This document shows positions 53,901-64,000 of a stretch of DNA of 64,000 nt, in pieces. Origin of the DNA: Acanthochromis polyacanthus (lineage: Eukaryota > Chordata > Actinopteri > Pomacentridae); the NCBI RefSeq assembly GCF_021347895.1, contig NC_067118.1, forward strand, positions 14,263,015 to 14,327,014, given 5' to 3'. The position numbers were made by a program, and so were the translations under genes. The notes under the pieces were generated by a model, which searched no databases, was not told the DNA's origin, and worked only from the letters and a program-made list of their open reading frames with translations. Within the stretch, counting starts at the first letter, position 1; every line of letters starts with the position of its first letter.

Positions 53901-56900
53901 AGTGCAACCCCCAGTGTGATTGTGTAATTGTTTTTTGTTTTTTCTCAGCCATTAAAAATGAGCTGTGGCTCTTCCTCATCCCCGCCGTCCTGGCTGTCAT
54001 TTTACTGGGTGTCTTTCTGGAGGAAGTTGGCTTCTTCTTGCGTCATATTTCCTCAACCAGACGTAAACATCTCTATCTGTGGATATTAGGGATGTACCCG
54101 GTAACATCAGCCTCCTAATATACACAGACGCAAACACACAGACACACACACACCCACACACCTCCACCTCTAATAAGTGAAGTCTCTATTAGTGCAACAA
54201 CACATCAGCCATTATTTAAAATCTCAAGAATCTGCTTTTTTGCTGTTCAAACACTGTTAGCCCAAATTTTATATCTAGTCGAATAATCCAATCTCAGCGT
54301 GCAGAAATGATTGGTTCAAATTTGGTTGTATTACTGTGAATTGCAAGTATATACCACTTATTTATATATACACTGCCTGTCCAAAAACGTTGCTACCTAG
54401 ATTTAACCAAATAATAGGTAAGAGCCTTCCATTGGGTAATTACTGCAGTGATTAATACATTTCAGCTGCAACAACTTACACTCCTGATCAAAATCTTAAG
54501 ATCAGTTGAAACTTTGCAAGAAATTGCATTTTGCTCTGGCAGCTCTTAAGAAGGTTCTAAACAGAGCTTCAAAATGCAAAAAGAAGAAACGGGAGCGAGT
54601 TTAAGTTTAAGACCACAGCCTTTAAAAGCCGAAATCTGCACAAAAATTTGGATTCATGTCATTTCCTGTCTGGTATTCACATTGTCATGACCTCCTGGTC
54701 GCAAAGGCAAAAAAAGCTTTCTGTTTTTGAATGTGATAGGATTGTTAGGCTGCATAAGCAAGGCCTCTCGCAACATGCCATTGCTGCTGAGGTTTGATGC
54801 AGTAAGACAGTCATTTAGAATTTCTTAAAAGATCCTGAGGGTTATGGAACAAAAAATGTCAAGTAGTAGACCCAAAAAAATTTCACCAGCACTGAGTTGG
54901 AGGATCCGATTGGCTGTCTGTCGAGACACAGGACGATCCTCAACCCAAATTAAGGCCCTTACTGGTGCTGACTGCAGCCTAATAACCATCAGACAGCATC
55001 TGCGAGGGAAGGGCTTAAAGGGGAACTTCCGTTTTTTTCAACTTGGGGTCTGTTTTCATATGTCATTTCATACGTGTGAGTGATGGAGAAATTAATTTTC
55101 GACATAGCTCCAGTATATAGCCAGGCAGGCAACTTAGCAGCTCAGCTAGAGCTCAGCTAGCGAAAAGTATGGGGCAACTTGCCCCCCCGCGTCAAAGTCC
55201 GCCCTAACGTGCTTTTTTCCCCACACTGACCGGCTCGGATAGTCTCAACGAGTGTCCCACAACATACTAGAGATGAGAAGTGAACAAAAACCTCCACATT
55301 ACCTGGCGATCGCTCTTTGTTATGGTCTGTATCCAAATCTCAGGACACTAGAAAGCAAATCTCGTTCCGAAATCGCGTGATAGCTCGCGCCAAAACCGGT
55401 ATTTTGGAGCGAGCTCTCGCATGATTTCGCGAGCTATGGCAAGTTGCCCCATACTTTTCGCTAGCTGAGCTGCTAGCTGAGCTGCTAAGCTGCCTGCCTG
55501 GCTAAATACTGGAGCTATGTCGAAAATTCATTTCTCCATCACTCACATGTATGAAAAGACATATGAAAACAGACCCAAAAAACCCGAAGTTCCTCTTTAA
55601 AAAAAAAACAAAAAATGACTTTAACATCCGTATCTCCTTCAACACCACAAAATTGCTCATTTGAACTTTGCAAGGAGCACCAAACATTGGACATTGAAAA
55701 GTGGAAGAAAGTTTTATTCTCTGACCAGAAAAAATTTAACCTTGACAGTCGTGATGGCTGCCAACGTTAAACAACCATGTTGGAAGACATATCCTGTGGT
55801 CATGGAAAGGATGTTAATATGTCTCAGAAGGGTCAAATTATTGGCCTGCATCAAGCAAAGAAACAACTAAGGAGACTGCTAAACTACTGAAATTGAGTAA
55901 AGAACCTTCCAATGCATTATTAAAACCTGAAGGATAGTGGTGAACCATCATCTTCGAGGAAGAAATGTGGTTGGAACAAACTCTTGGATGATTGTGATCA
56001 GAGATTACTTAAAGGTTTGGTGAATATAATAAGAAATCAATGATAGAACTCACGACTATTTTTAGTAGTGAAAATAAGAGCATTTCCACATGTGCAATGC
56101 GAGGAAACTGCAGGGATTGGGACTAAATAGCTGTGTAGCCTTGAGAAAACCACTGATTCATGAGGCTAATGTTGTAGTTTCTCTGATGTCTGTGATGTGC
56201 AGGTGGAGAAGAAACGTCCGTTGATGTGCAGGTGGAGAAGAAACGTCCGTTGACACTGACTTGCTTAATAATAAGTTTATTATAAGGAAGAACAACATCG
56301 ATCAGACAAAGAAACTGTCTGGGAGAATCTGGCCAAATGAATCTCCCCGAACAGCAAACGGAGGTCACATTTATATGTTTTAAACAAGCAGAACCATGTC
56401 ACAACATGTGATTTGTATCAGAAGACCAAAAAACAAGAGCCTCATTGATAAACCCTGTTGCGGAATCCATAGGATAATTCCCTAGACACAGGAACGACTA
56501 ATACAACACTGAGTTCTTTCAGCAAGGAGATACACTCCATTCTAACATATAGCACATGCCTAGCAACACGTCCAACATCACATGTCTCCGGTCATAAGAA
56601 TCACATGTCTAACAACACGTCTGGTCAGATACTACACTAATCAGAAAGAAAGGCACTCATCATGACTGGTGCCTACAAACCTGTAGAGGTTAGGGTTATG
56701 ATCTGGGCTTGGTCAGGTTCAGCAACATTGTGTTCCCAAAGAATGAGGTCAGCTGACTACCTAAATATACTGAATGACCAGGTCTTTCCATCAATGGAGT
56801 TTTTCTTCCCTTATGACATGAGCATTTTCCAAAATGATGATGTCAGATTTCATTGGGCTCACACTGTGAATGAGTAGTTCAGGGAGTATGAGACATCATT

Positions 56901-59900
56901 TTCACATATGGATTGGTCTCCACAGAGTCCAGAACTCAACCCCACTGAAGATCTTTGGGATGTGCTGGAGAAAACTTTGTGCAGCGGTCTGAGTCTCCCA
57001 TCATCAATATATCATCTTGGCAAAAAATGAATCCAACTCTAGACTGAAATAAATGCTGTGACATTGCAGAAACTTATCAAAATAGTGCCACAATGAATGT
57101 GTGCCACACTCAATGCTAAAGGCAGCCCAACAACATATTAGAGCATGCAATTTTTTGGGGGGAAAGGCAGTGTATATTATATTTGAATGTGTGGATAACA
57201 AAATTAAATGGCATCTAATCTAATCTAATCTAATCTAATCTAATCTAATCTATTATAGTATAATATATAACATAATTGAAGTTGTCACCACACCCCTTTA
57301 TCTCCAAAGAGTTGTGAAGGAGACCCATTTGGAGTTTTACCTTTAATTCAATGACAACCACCTTATTATTAAAAATAGAATCAAGGGAGTTTTGTGGATA
57401 CATACTCCATGCTTATGGCATTAGCTTCTAAATATTTAAATTCAATTTGATTTGGTATGTTTAATAGCAGTAGTGGGAGAGGTTTTCTTCACGTCTCTTA
57501 AACAGAAAAAGGCTTACAGAAATCAGATGAGGTTGAATAAATTCTAACAAGGTCTTCAAACTCAGGAGAATCTAGTGGATGATTGTGTCAAACACAAAAT
57601 TTCCCTCCTAGAAACTGGGATTTGTGTCCCACGTGCAATCAAAAGTGAATGATGAAGTTTTATTTTGGAGGTTAAAACAACTTGGGATTTAGTGTATTGA
57701 ACATCAAATGACAATTGCAGCTGTTCAAGCATTTAAGTTAGATTCATCCATGTTTTCATCGTGCATTCTTAAATTTTTTCAACACAACCAGTTCTCTCAA
57801 AAACTCTTAAGCAAAATTTCAGTCAGTACAGCTTAGAATGAAAGTGCACTTACATTGTATTTTAATCAAAGAAAATTCTTTTTATCTTAGGTGTTTGCCT
57901 TGACTTCCCTTATAGCACTGTATGTGCCACGTTCCTCCTCGCTGTGCAATTTCATTGCTTCACTGTGAGTGAACAAGTCTTGACATGTAATGACTTACTG
58001 TATTTACTTCTCTTCATGGGTTTGGCTGCTCCTGTCTAAATGTGTGTTTGTGTAGGTATCACTCCATCACCTTGCTGAAATTCATGGGACTCATCACGGA
58101 CTTCTTTGGAGGTAAAGCTCGTATGCTGGTGGTTCTGTCTGGACAGCAGGTATCTCCAGATCCCTTCCCCTGTTGCTGCTGCTGCTGTCTCCCAATGGTG
58201 GCCATCAACAGGTAGACAGCAGGAGGAAAAATACTCTTGCCTTGAAATAATGAAGGATTTGAAGGATAGCAGCTGGATAGCTAAGTGGCTCAGGGCTCAG
58301 ATGTCCAGTGAGGACCCTTAGGCAAGGCCCTTAGTGCTGCCCTGCCTTCCTACCTCATGTTGTATCTACTCTGATGAACATCGCTTTGGATAAAAGCGTC
58401 TGCTAAATGAAACTGTAAATTGTAAATGGATTTTATTTGGAGCTGCCATGTAATGGCACAAGTGCTGAGAGCTTTTAATTTTGATAGTGGCAGTGAGGGT
58501 ACCCTATGCTTAAACCCATACTATTTTTATTCATGTCAAATTTTTGCTAATGATGCATGTTAATTACTGCTATATTGTTTTTTCACATTTCTACTAAAAC
58601 TGCAGTGTCCAAAATGAGTCAGACCCTCTTTTAGTACTCAAAGCCTTGATTTGCTACCACAACAAACAGTTCCTTGAACTGCAGTCAAGATTTCTGCATG
58701 TCTCCACTGGAATTTTGGACCACTCCCCTTTTGCAACTATCTAGTCTGTCAGAGTTTGCCATCGCTCTGCTCTTCAGTTCCCTCCACAGATTCTCAGTGG
58801 GATTCCAGTCTGGACTCGAGCTGGAGCGCTCCAAAATGTTCAGACAGATTTATTTTCAGCATCTCTTGACCTTTTAGCTGTATGTTTGTTAGGGTGCAGG
58901 GTTGTCGAACCCAAAAGCAGGCACACAGAGGCAGGTGGATACTTCACAAAGATTTAATAAATAAACCCAACGCAAACCAACTCCATACAGGAGGCACAAA
59001 AATAAACAGAACAGGGTTCAAACTTAACCAAGAGCTACGAACCAAACAGGCTGCGATAATGGCTATAACTAAACATGAGAAGGGAATGACTCACAACTTA
59101 TAGGGACCGGGAGCCGAGGCAGGGACAGAGGGGGAAGTTCTCGGGACGGGAACAGATGGCTGCAGGAATGCAGCGGGGACGGGTGGCTGTATAGTCAAGG
59201 CAGGGGCACAGTTCCGGAGCTGGGCCGGGCAGGACAGAGCAGACGGGGAAATCCAGAGCAGGGAGGAGACAGGAACAGAGTGGCTGGTGGAGCGTCAGCA
59301 TTAGCAGGGACGAAAGCAGAAACAACCGTGACAGAGGCAACCCAGACAATGGCCCAGCACCGAGTGGTAGGGTGAGCCAGGTTTTATGAACCGCTGATTG
59401 CCCATTGGAAGCAGCTGTGCTCCTCAGCAGCCACTCCCAATCAGCCAGGGCTGTCAATTGGCCAGGAGCGGAGCACAGAGGAGGGAGGGACCATGACAAT
59501 GTTCAGAACATTACTTGGTTAGGGCATTGTCGGCCCATTAAATAATCTGTTATCGGCACACATCATTCCTATATATATATGGCTAGTAACTGCTCTCTCT
59601 ACCTTCTAGTAGACTGAGTAAGGGCATAATCATCCATTTTGATCATTGATAAACAGGAAGTACCCTTGATATACACTGGCCATCTGTGGTGGTCTGTGAA
59701 TAAAACAGATGTGGACATATATGTAGTGACCAAATACCAAGTAGAAACGCAGCAAGTGAAAGCAAGTCAAAACAAGACTTATGTAAAAAAAAAAAAAACT
59801 GTAAGTATAGCCTAAGATCAGACTCAAACTCAAGTCTGATGACTTTTGCCTCCTTTAACCCCACTATAATAGTCATTAATGATGTGATAACAGGACAGCA

Positions 59901-62900
59901 TTAAATGGGGTCATAATAACCTACTGAGCCTACAGTGCTAGAAGGTGGGGAAGGTCTCTATATTGGGTGACATTACTGTATTGTTCAAAGATGCTATGCT
60001 GCCTAAGGCCAAGTTTTTATGCAGATTGTCCAGTGGTTTCCCAGAGAGTCTAGATGCAGTCTTTTTTCTCATGATACCATTTACTTTTTGAGAAGGTTGT
60101 CTGATCTCTCGACTGAAAAACACCCCTCAAGTATTACATTCCTCCCACTATGCTTGACTGTGGGGATGGTGTTGTTGGTGTTGAATGCTTCTTCTTTCTT
60201 TCACCAACTGAATGTTACACGTGTCAAAATATTTCATCATTAGATCCAAAAATTGATGTCCCAAAAGGTTTCATCTTTGTTCAGGTGAGCTTTAGTAAAG
60301 TCTAGGTCAGCTTTTGTGTCTGTCTTAGAGAGGTTGTCGTCCATGGGGCCTAGTTAGTTCAGTGTCTGGCAGTGCTGGCAGAGTGTCTGCCTTGAGATGT
60401 TGGTACGAGAATTCATCAGCAAGTCCTTGGTGATCACCACATCCTTTAAGATTCTTCATAGTGTGGAACTCTTTGTATTTTTTATGATGCTTTGCACTGG
60501 GTCAAATGAGACTTCAAAAAGTTTGGACATGTTGTTATACTCATTTACTGTCTTGTGTGAAACCACCAACAATTTGACCCCAATAGCAAGTTCACTAAAC
60601 TCTTTGATTTTAGACATGTATTAACTAGTTACTCATTAAAGAACTACAGGTGAGTTGTTCAGAATTTTTGAGTTTATTAAAAGTCTATTAAAATGCTCTA
60701 GAATATCATCATGCAACTAATATACTATCTGATATCTTAACATAGTATCTTTCTATCTTTTCTCACTTGTTTAACTTATTTCCTGGCTGAATAAATCATT
60801 ATAAATTACAATTCATGCTATGGTCGCTGAGTCAGTCAGCGCCCAGCGCTGTACGCTACGCTTTTTATTTTGATTTAGTATTCCTTAAATATGTTTTAAT
60901 GATAATTTAAAAGATTTTTTATATTGTTTTCAGTTTTTTAGGCTGTTTATTTTACTGTAAAAATAATTAAAATAATAAATATATAAAATTCCTGTAAATC
61001 ACAAAATCCTGTGATATAGTGAAAAATCCGCAATACAAAATTAGATAATATGAAATTTAAAATCCACAATTCAGTGAGACTGTGAAAAGTGAACCGTGAT
61101 ATGGCGAGGGACAACTGTACCTCTATGCACCAGTTATTACCGGCTTGTAAAGCAATTATATGCATATATAGTCACAATACCTCAATGAAGTGCATGCTTA
61201 AAATACATGTATTGTCTGCAATTAGTGTGTACAATGTGCACATGAGTGTACAAGGTGCTCTTTAATGCAAAATGATGGGAAATTTGTAAGTTGATACACT
61301 GACATGCTGGTAACATGTTAAAGCTTTGTCTGTTTTCTTGTGTGCAGCAGCAGCTGTGCTTGGATGATGGCTGCTGTGCTTCAGCTCTCGGTTGTCCGCA
61401 GCATCTTATTCTTTGTTACTTTGGTCCTGTGGACAGATGAACAGTACGACTATGGTGATGTAAGTTATTTATTCAGATCTGAATCTGTGCTCTCCCAGCA
61501 AACATGTCTTCCTTAGGCTCTAGTATGTCACAGGGATATCAGGGAAGGACCCAAGTGCAGACACAAAGCAGATAGCAAAATTAACTTTAATTAAAAAACT
61601 CACTGAAAGGGTAACTGGTGAAACAGTCATTGATCCTGGGAAAAATCTATGCAAAAGGGAGGAATCAAACAACACAAAATCAAGACAAAGACAATGTCAC
61701 AATAGTGGTATCATGTGTAATGTATTGTATTTTACAGTAAGGAGGATGTGTGATTCTCTCAAGCCCTTCTTCATCTGCATGGGCTTTTGAAAGGACAAAT
61801 TTTGTGAAGCTTATACTAACTTCCTGTTATCGCACTGCTAGTTATATCATACTAGATAGTTTATTTAAATCAGATTATTTTAAAATGTTATTAAAATAAT
61901 ATTAGTCACTAAATGTTTGTCCTGAAATCATGATATTGACTTGTTTGCAGCAATGTGTATAAATTCTTATAAATCACAAAAATCAGACTCTCATTCAAAA
62001 GGGCTTTTCAGTATTTGCTCAAACATTCCAGGGCTTTGCAATCGTTCACACAGAAAGTAACAAAACAATGACTCATAAAGTACTGGGGAATTAAGGTGTC
62101 TGTACTCTATAAAGTGCATGTATTTATCAGTTTTCATCTCTTTTTGAATCACTTTATCTAGTTGTATGAAGGTAAGAAAGGAGTACGAACTTCTTTCTGC
62201 AGCTCTTAACTATTTGCGTAATACCACAAGTATCTTAAAAGAGAAACTGTTTGTGCCATTGTCCCCATTTTTAAGATTGATTGAGAAGGATACACACAGA
62301 CACATTGTTGCCTAGAGGTGAGTGGGGCAGTATGATTCAGCAGAAAGAGAATATGGCACACTGTGGACAGTGAAAACAGCAGAAACATTTGACGATAGGT
62401 GTGACCTGTTCACCTGAAGCATAATTAGGTCTTCTGAAGATTCAACGTTAATTTCATTTCATGCAATAAATACATATCATCTGTTGTCAGCATGTACTCT
62501 TGAGCCTGTCCTGTTCCAAAGAGCACTGGATATGTTGAAAAAAAAAAAGAATGAATAAATACAGTAACAGTCATCTTATTGTTCTCCAGGTGGATTCAGT
62601 CAACCCCAACCTGTATGTGAACGCAATCATAGGTGTGTCAACCTTTGTGTCCTTTTATGGCCACCTCCTATTTTACAAAGCCACACAGGGTGCTTTACAT
62701 GGCCATGGACTGAGACCCAAATTTATCTGCATCATTGTGGTGTTGGTGCTGTGTGGCCTGCAGAGTGGCATCTTGGAGACCATGGGTGCTCTAGCGGTTA
62801 TCCCCTGCACACCGCCATTCTCTGTCCTATCCAGATCCCAGTGTAAGTTAAGCACCAACATTTCTTTCACTCTTCCAGTTAACAACTTGTGTTTACCATT

Positions 62901-64000
62901 CCATCTGTAGTTCAGAAGAGCAAGACTATCACATCTAGTATAACTAGGTTTTCCAAACCATCTTGTGTGTTACTTAGCTTGTGTTACAGAAAGAAATCAA
63001 TACTTTCTTCTGGAGCAAGCATTTGGTGACAGTAGGGAGGTAAAACACCCTTGTAGCATTTAGAAACTACAAACAATCAATCTATAGATAGATACAGGGA
63101 GAGAGGACATGTTCATTAGAATAGAATAGAATAGAATAGAATAGAATAGAATAGAATAGAATAGAATAGAATCACTTTATTCATCCCCAAAGGGGGATGA
63201 ATTATTAAGAATTAATTAATTAATAATTAATTACTTATAAAGAAATCCTTAAGAAGATAAGAAACTGTTACAATATTCAACAACTGTTTCAGTGTTCACA
63301 CAGGTTCCAGTCTTAAAAAATTGTGAACCTGTTCTCTAATGACATTTCATCAGTGAGGTGGCAGTTCACAATACACCTACATTAAGTATCAACTTGCAAT
63401 GCTATATGGCCTGGAAACAGAGCTAGTCCCATAACTGCTTACTCAGACCAGTGGTCCCATATGTTAAAGAGAAGTTCTGTCCCTGGTTTGGAATAAAATC
63501 AACATGCATCGCCATGTGCCAGAGTCAACAACATTCATATTATTTGTCCCAGTAAACACAACTCAGCATAGAAACAGGCAGATGATGAGATTTCTGTCAA
63601 GTAAAACTTAGTTATAACTATTCAGGTTCAGAAAATATAATGTAGGAATTTACTGAAGGTTTATAGAAAGGTATAAGAAAAGAAATTATGAGTTATGTCA
63701 AAATGACTTTTCAAGAACAAAAACTTTCTGTTTTTGTAAAAGATGGGCAGTTTCTTTCTCTACTCTTGCTTTGTTCTTAATACTACTGTATCCCATCATC
63801 GTATCAGAAATAAACAGAAATTTTTGATTCTAAATTTTGGTGTGCCACGTTTGCCGGCAGTGATGCATATGGCTATTTCCTCTATAAATTTTTCTCTGTG
63901 AACTCAAGGTAATGTATAATCATAATAGACACAGGCTGCTAATGCCCTTCAAACCTATGCTTTGTCTCCTCTGTCCAACCTTAGTGATCTATCACTACAG
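50927..64000 (+). CDS. slc51a: Organic solute transporter subunit alpha-like, partial (runs off the window)
   Basis: The OST-alpha/SLC51A family forms, with a beta subunit, a basolateral carrier for bile acids and steroid conjugates. Exons: 50927–50993, 53949–54100, 57891–57964, 58056–58211, 61348–61459, 62590–62842, and 63985 onward. All phases match, giving 276 residues up to the edge, against about 340 in human. Visible features are an N-terminal Asn-Cys-Ser glycosylation-like site (VANCSW), and TM1 in [20 protein letters not shown], then [14 protein letters not shown] and [32 protein letters not shown] precedes the family's cysteine run, here six (residues 137–142). Later hydrophobic segments follow, with [19 protein letters not shown] and CTPPFS. 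The start has A at -3 and joins exon 2 in phase. Exon 5's acceptor has three tandem CAGs, so 61351 is possible. The introns carry many transposons. Assignment as slc51a rather than a close paralogue is by eye. Confidence 0.88.
51750..52655. mobile_element. Tc1-type miniature element in slc51a intron 1
   Basis: The inverted ends GTCATGGACGAAAGTATTGG and its match ending CGTCAATGACTGTAT extend about 170 bp. They include AGGAAATAAACA-type and CAATGCACATCAAGGAAATA blocks on both sides. There is no transposase. It is interrupted by the LINE tail at 52092–52395. Confidence 0.75.
52092..52395 (-). repeat. Retroposed LINE-type 3' tail with target duplication
   Basis: CATCACATTCTT occurs at both borders (52080–52091 and 52396–52407), and with one mismatch the match extends five bases further left. 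Read on the minus strand, the insert ends in CCCAATAAAGAGTGTTTAAA and an A-run. This is the pattern of target-primed reverse transcription. It lies inside the Tc1-type miniature element, so it is younger. Confidence 0.75.
52656..53948. other. slc51a intron 1, right part
   Basis: The minus-strand frame at 53005–53244 and the + frame at 53390–53608 show no known motif. No exon joins in phase between 50993 and 53949. Confidence 0.35.
55015..55600. mobile_element. Palindromic miniature element flanked by TTAA
   Basis: TTAA borders (55015–55018 and 55597–55600) enclose inverted arms of about 180 bp beginning AAAGGGGAACTTCCG. Each arm contains TGGAGAAAT, TCGACATAGCTCCAGTAT, repeated CAGCTCAGCTAG and CGAAAAGTATGGGGCAACTT. 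The TTAA target suggests a piggyBac-type origin. It interrupts the inner Tc1 transposase. Confidence 0.8.
56160..56255 (+). repeat. Short tandem duplication inside the Tc1 remnant
   Basis: The block GTGCAGGTGGAGAAGAAACG followed by TCCGTTGA occurs twice, head to tail, near 56198 and 56224. Confidence 0.7.
57203..57252 (+). repeat. TAATC pentanucleotide microsatellite
   Basis: About nine units of CTAAT just right of the Tc1 element. Confidence 0.95.
57253..57890. other. slc51a intron 2, right end
   Basis: No gene or named repeat; leads to the acceptor at 57890. Confidence 0.4.
58240..58440 (+). repeat. Fish SINE with L2-type tail
   Basis: The head (GGATAGCTAAGTGGCTCAGG) is tRNA-like, followed by GTGAGGACCCTTAGGCAAGG. 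The very characteristic tail is GCTTTGGATAAAAGCGTCTG followed by CTAAATGAAA. It lies just after exon 4 of slc51a. Confidence 0.8.
58600..60640 (-). mobile_element. Tc1-like transposon remnant, split by a solo LTR
   Basis: The minus strand from about 60618 starts [20 protein letters not shown], with helix-turn-helix residues. It continues with [20 protein letters not shown] around 60255–60330 (first catalytic Asp). Left of the LTR, 58680–58830 encodes the C-terminal part ([18 protein letters not shown], with the catalytic Glu). Stops and frameshifts are frequent. The middle, 59510–59930, is poorly conserved or replaced. Confidence 0.7.
58888..59498. mobile_element. Solo LTR with 5-bp target duplication
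   Basis: 611 bp beginning TGTTAGGGTGCAGG and ending GACCATGACA, flanked directly by ATGTT on both sides (58883–58887 and 59499–59503). TG...CA ends plus a 5-bp duplication are the signature of an LTR left by recombination. AATAAATAAA lies near the left side. The family is not identified, and there is no internal coding sequence. Confidence 0.75.
60641..61347. other. slc51a intron 4, right part
   Basis: AT-rich; no recognised feature before the acceptor at 61347. Confidence 0.4.
61515..61725. repeat. Possible short LTR-type or nonautonomous repeat
   Basis: Sequence from TATGTCACAGGGATATCAGG to AATGTCAC has a GACCCAAGTGCAGACACAAAG block similar in style to the left part of the solo LTR (CCCAAAAGCAGGCACACAGAG). 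The borders are uncertain. Confidence 0.3.
61726..62589. other. slc51a intron 5, right part
   Basis: No recognised gene or repeat; the acceptor for exon 6 is ctccag at 62589. Confidence 0.4.
62843..63984. other. slc51a intron 6 with AATAG microsatellite
   Basis: An AATAG microsatellite at 63117–63170 is joined to AATCACTTTATTCATCCCCA, an inverted LINE-tail-like sequence often found at such repeats in fish. An AATTAATTAATTAATAATTA stretch follows at 63210. No coding sequence until 63985. Confidence 0.75.

Larger units (their letters stand above)
54368..57176 (+). mobile_element. Tc1-like element with a second Tc1-like element and a miniature element inside
   Basis: The outer ends are TACACTGCCTGTCCAAAAA at 54367 and AAAGGCAGTGTA ending at 57175. 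The outer transposase starts near 55818 ([18 protein letters not shown], with frameshifts). It resumes at 56662 with [36 protein letters not shown] and [20 protein letters not shown], with stops between. An inner Tc1-like element begins about 54479 (ACACTCCTGATCAAAATCTT). Its eroded transposase starts at 54691 ([20 protein letters not shown]) and resumes after the miniature element with [20 protein letters not shown]. Both are inactive. Confidence 0.7.

Noticed and set aside
56160..56255. CRISPR-like repeat
   Set aside because: Only two direct copies with no spacer array, inside a transposon remnant in a vertebrate genome.

Overview
The window looks like a stretch of teleost fish genome. Split genes with GT–AG introns sit in AT-rich DNA packed with fish-type transposons: Tc1/mariner, hAT, piggyBac-like and Mutator-like miniature elements, a Penelope-like element, Ty3/gypsy, L1, I-clade and Rex1-like LINEs, and tRNA-derived SINEs. 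No prokaryotic features, CRISPR arrays or true RNA genes were seen. All functional calls come from reading translated exons by eye; no database search was run.

Three host genes lie on the + strand. (1) porcn, the Wnt O-acyltransferase Porcupine, is complete in 12 coding exons (17126–36383). They join in phase to 447 residues and keep the catalytic Asn and His. Intron 5 is about 8.8 kb because a Penelope-like element with two further transposons inside it sits there. (2) An unrecognised gene has seven phase-consistent exons at 46495–48978, ending in a stop codon beside a poly(A) signal. Two more phase-compatible exons at 38886–40313 may be its 5' part. (3) An organic solute transporter alpha-type gene (slc51a-like) starts at 50927 and runs off the right edge. 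Six exons plus the start of a seventh were found, including the hallmark cysteine run.

Region by region: 1–1.6 kb is GC-rich around an open frame broken by one TGA. 2.5–4.0 kb is a decayed gypsy element with integrase upstream of reverse transcriptase (Gmr1-like order). 5.2–6.0 kb is a Tc1 remnant. 6.0–13.4 kb is a dense tangle of inverted and nested DNA transposons and SINE pieces. 13.6–16.4 kb is an I-clade-like LINE interrupted by a miniature element that carries a SINE and a LINE scrap. 17–37 kb is porcn. 38–49 kb is the unrecognised gene with its transposon-filled introns. 51–64 kb is slc51a, whose introns carry three Tc1-type elements, a solo LTR, a retroposed LINE tail and SINEs.

The three genes share no evident pathway: Porcupine lipidates Wnt proteins in the ER, and OST-alpha is half of a bile-acid/steroid exporter. 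The points most worth a second look are the unrecognised gene, the integrase-before-RT gypsy remnant, an uninterrupted Tc1 transposase with about 210-bp inverted repeats inside a Penelope element, a RecQ-like helicase fragment inside a TIR element, paired Mutator-like elements with a shared core but different ends, and a candidate stop-bearing microexon in porcn.
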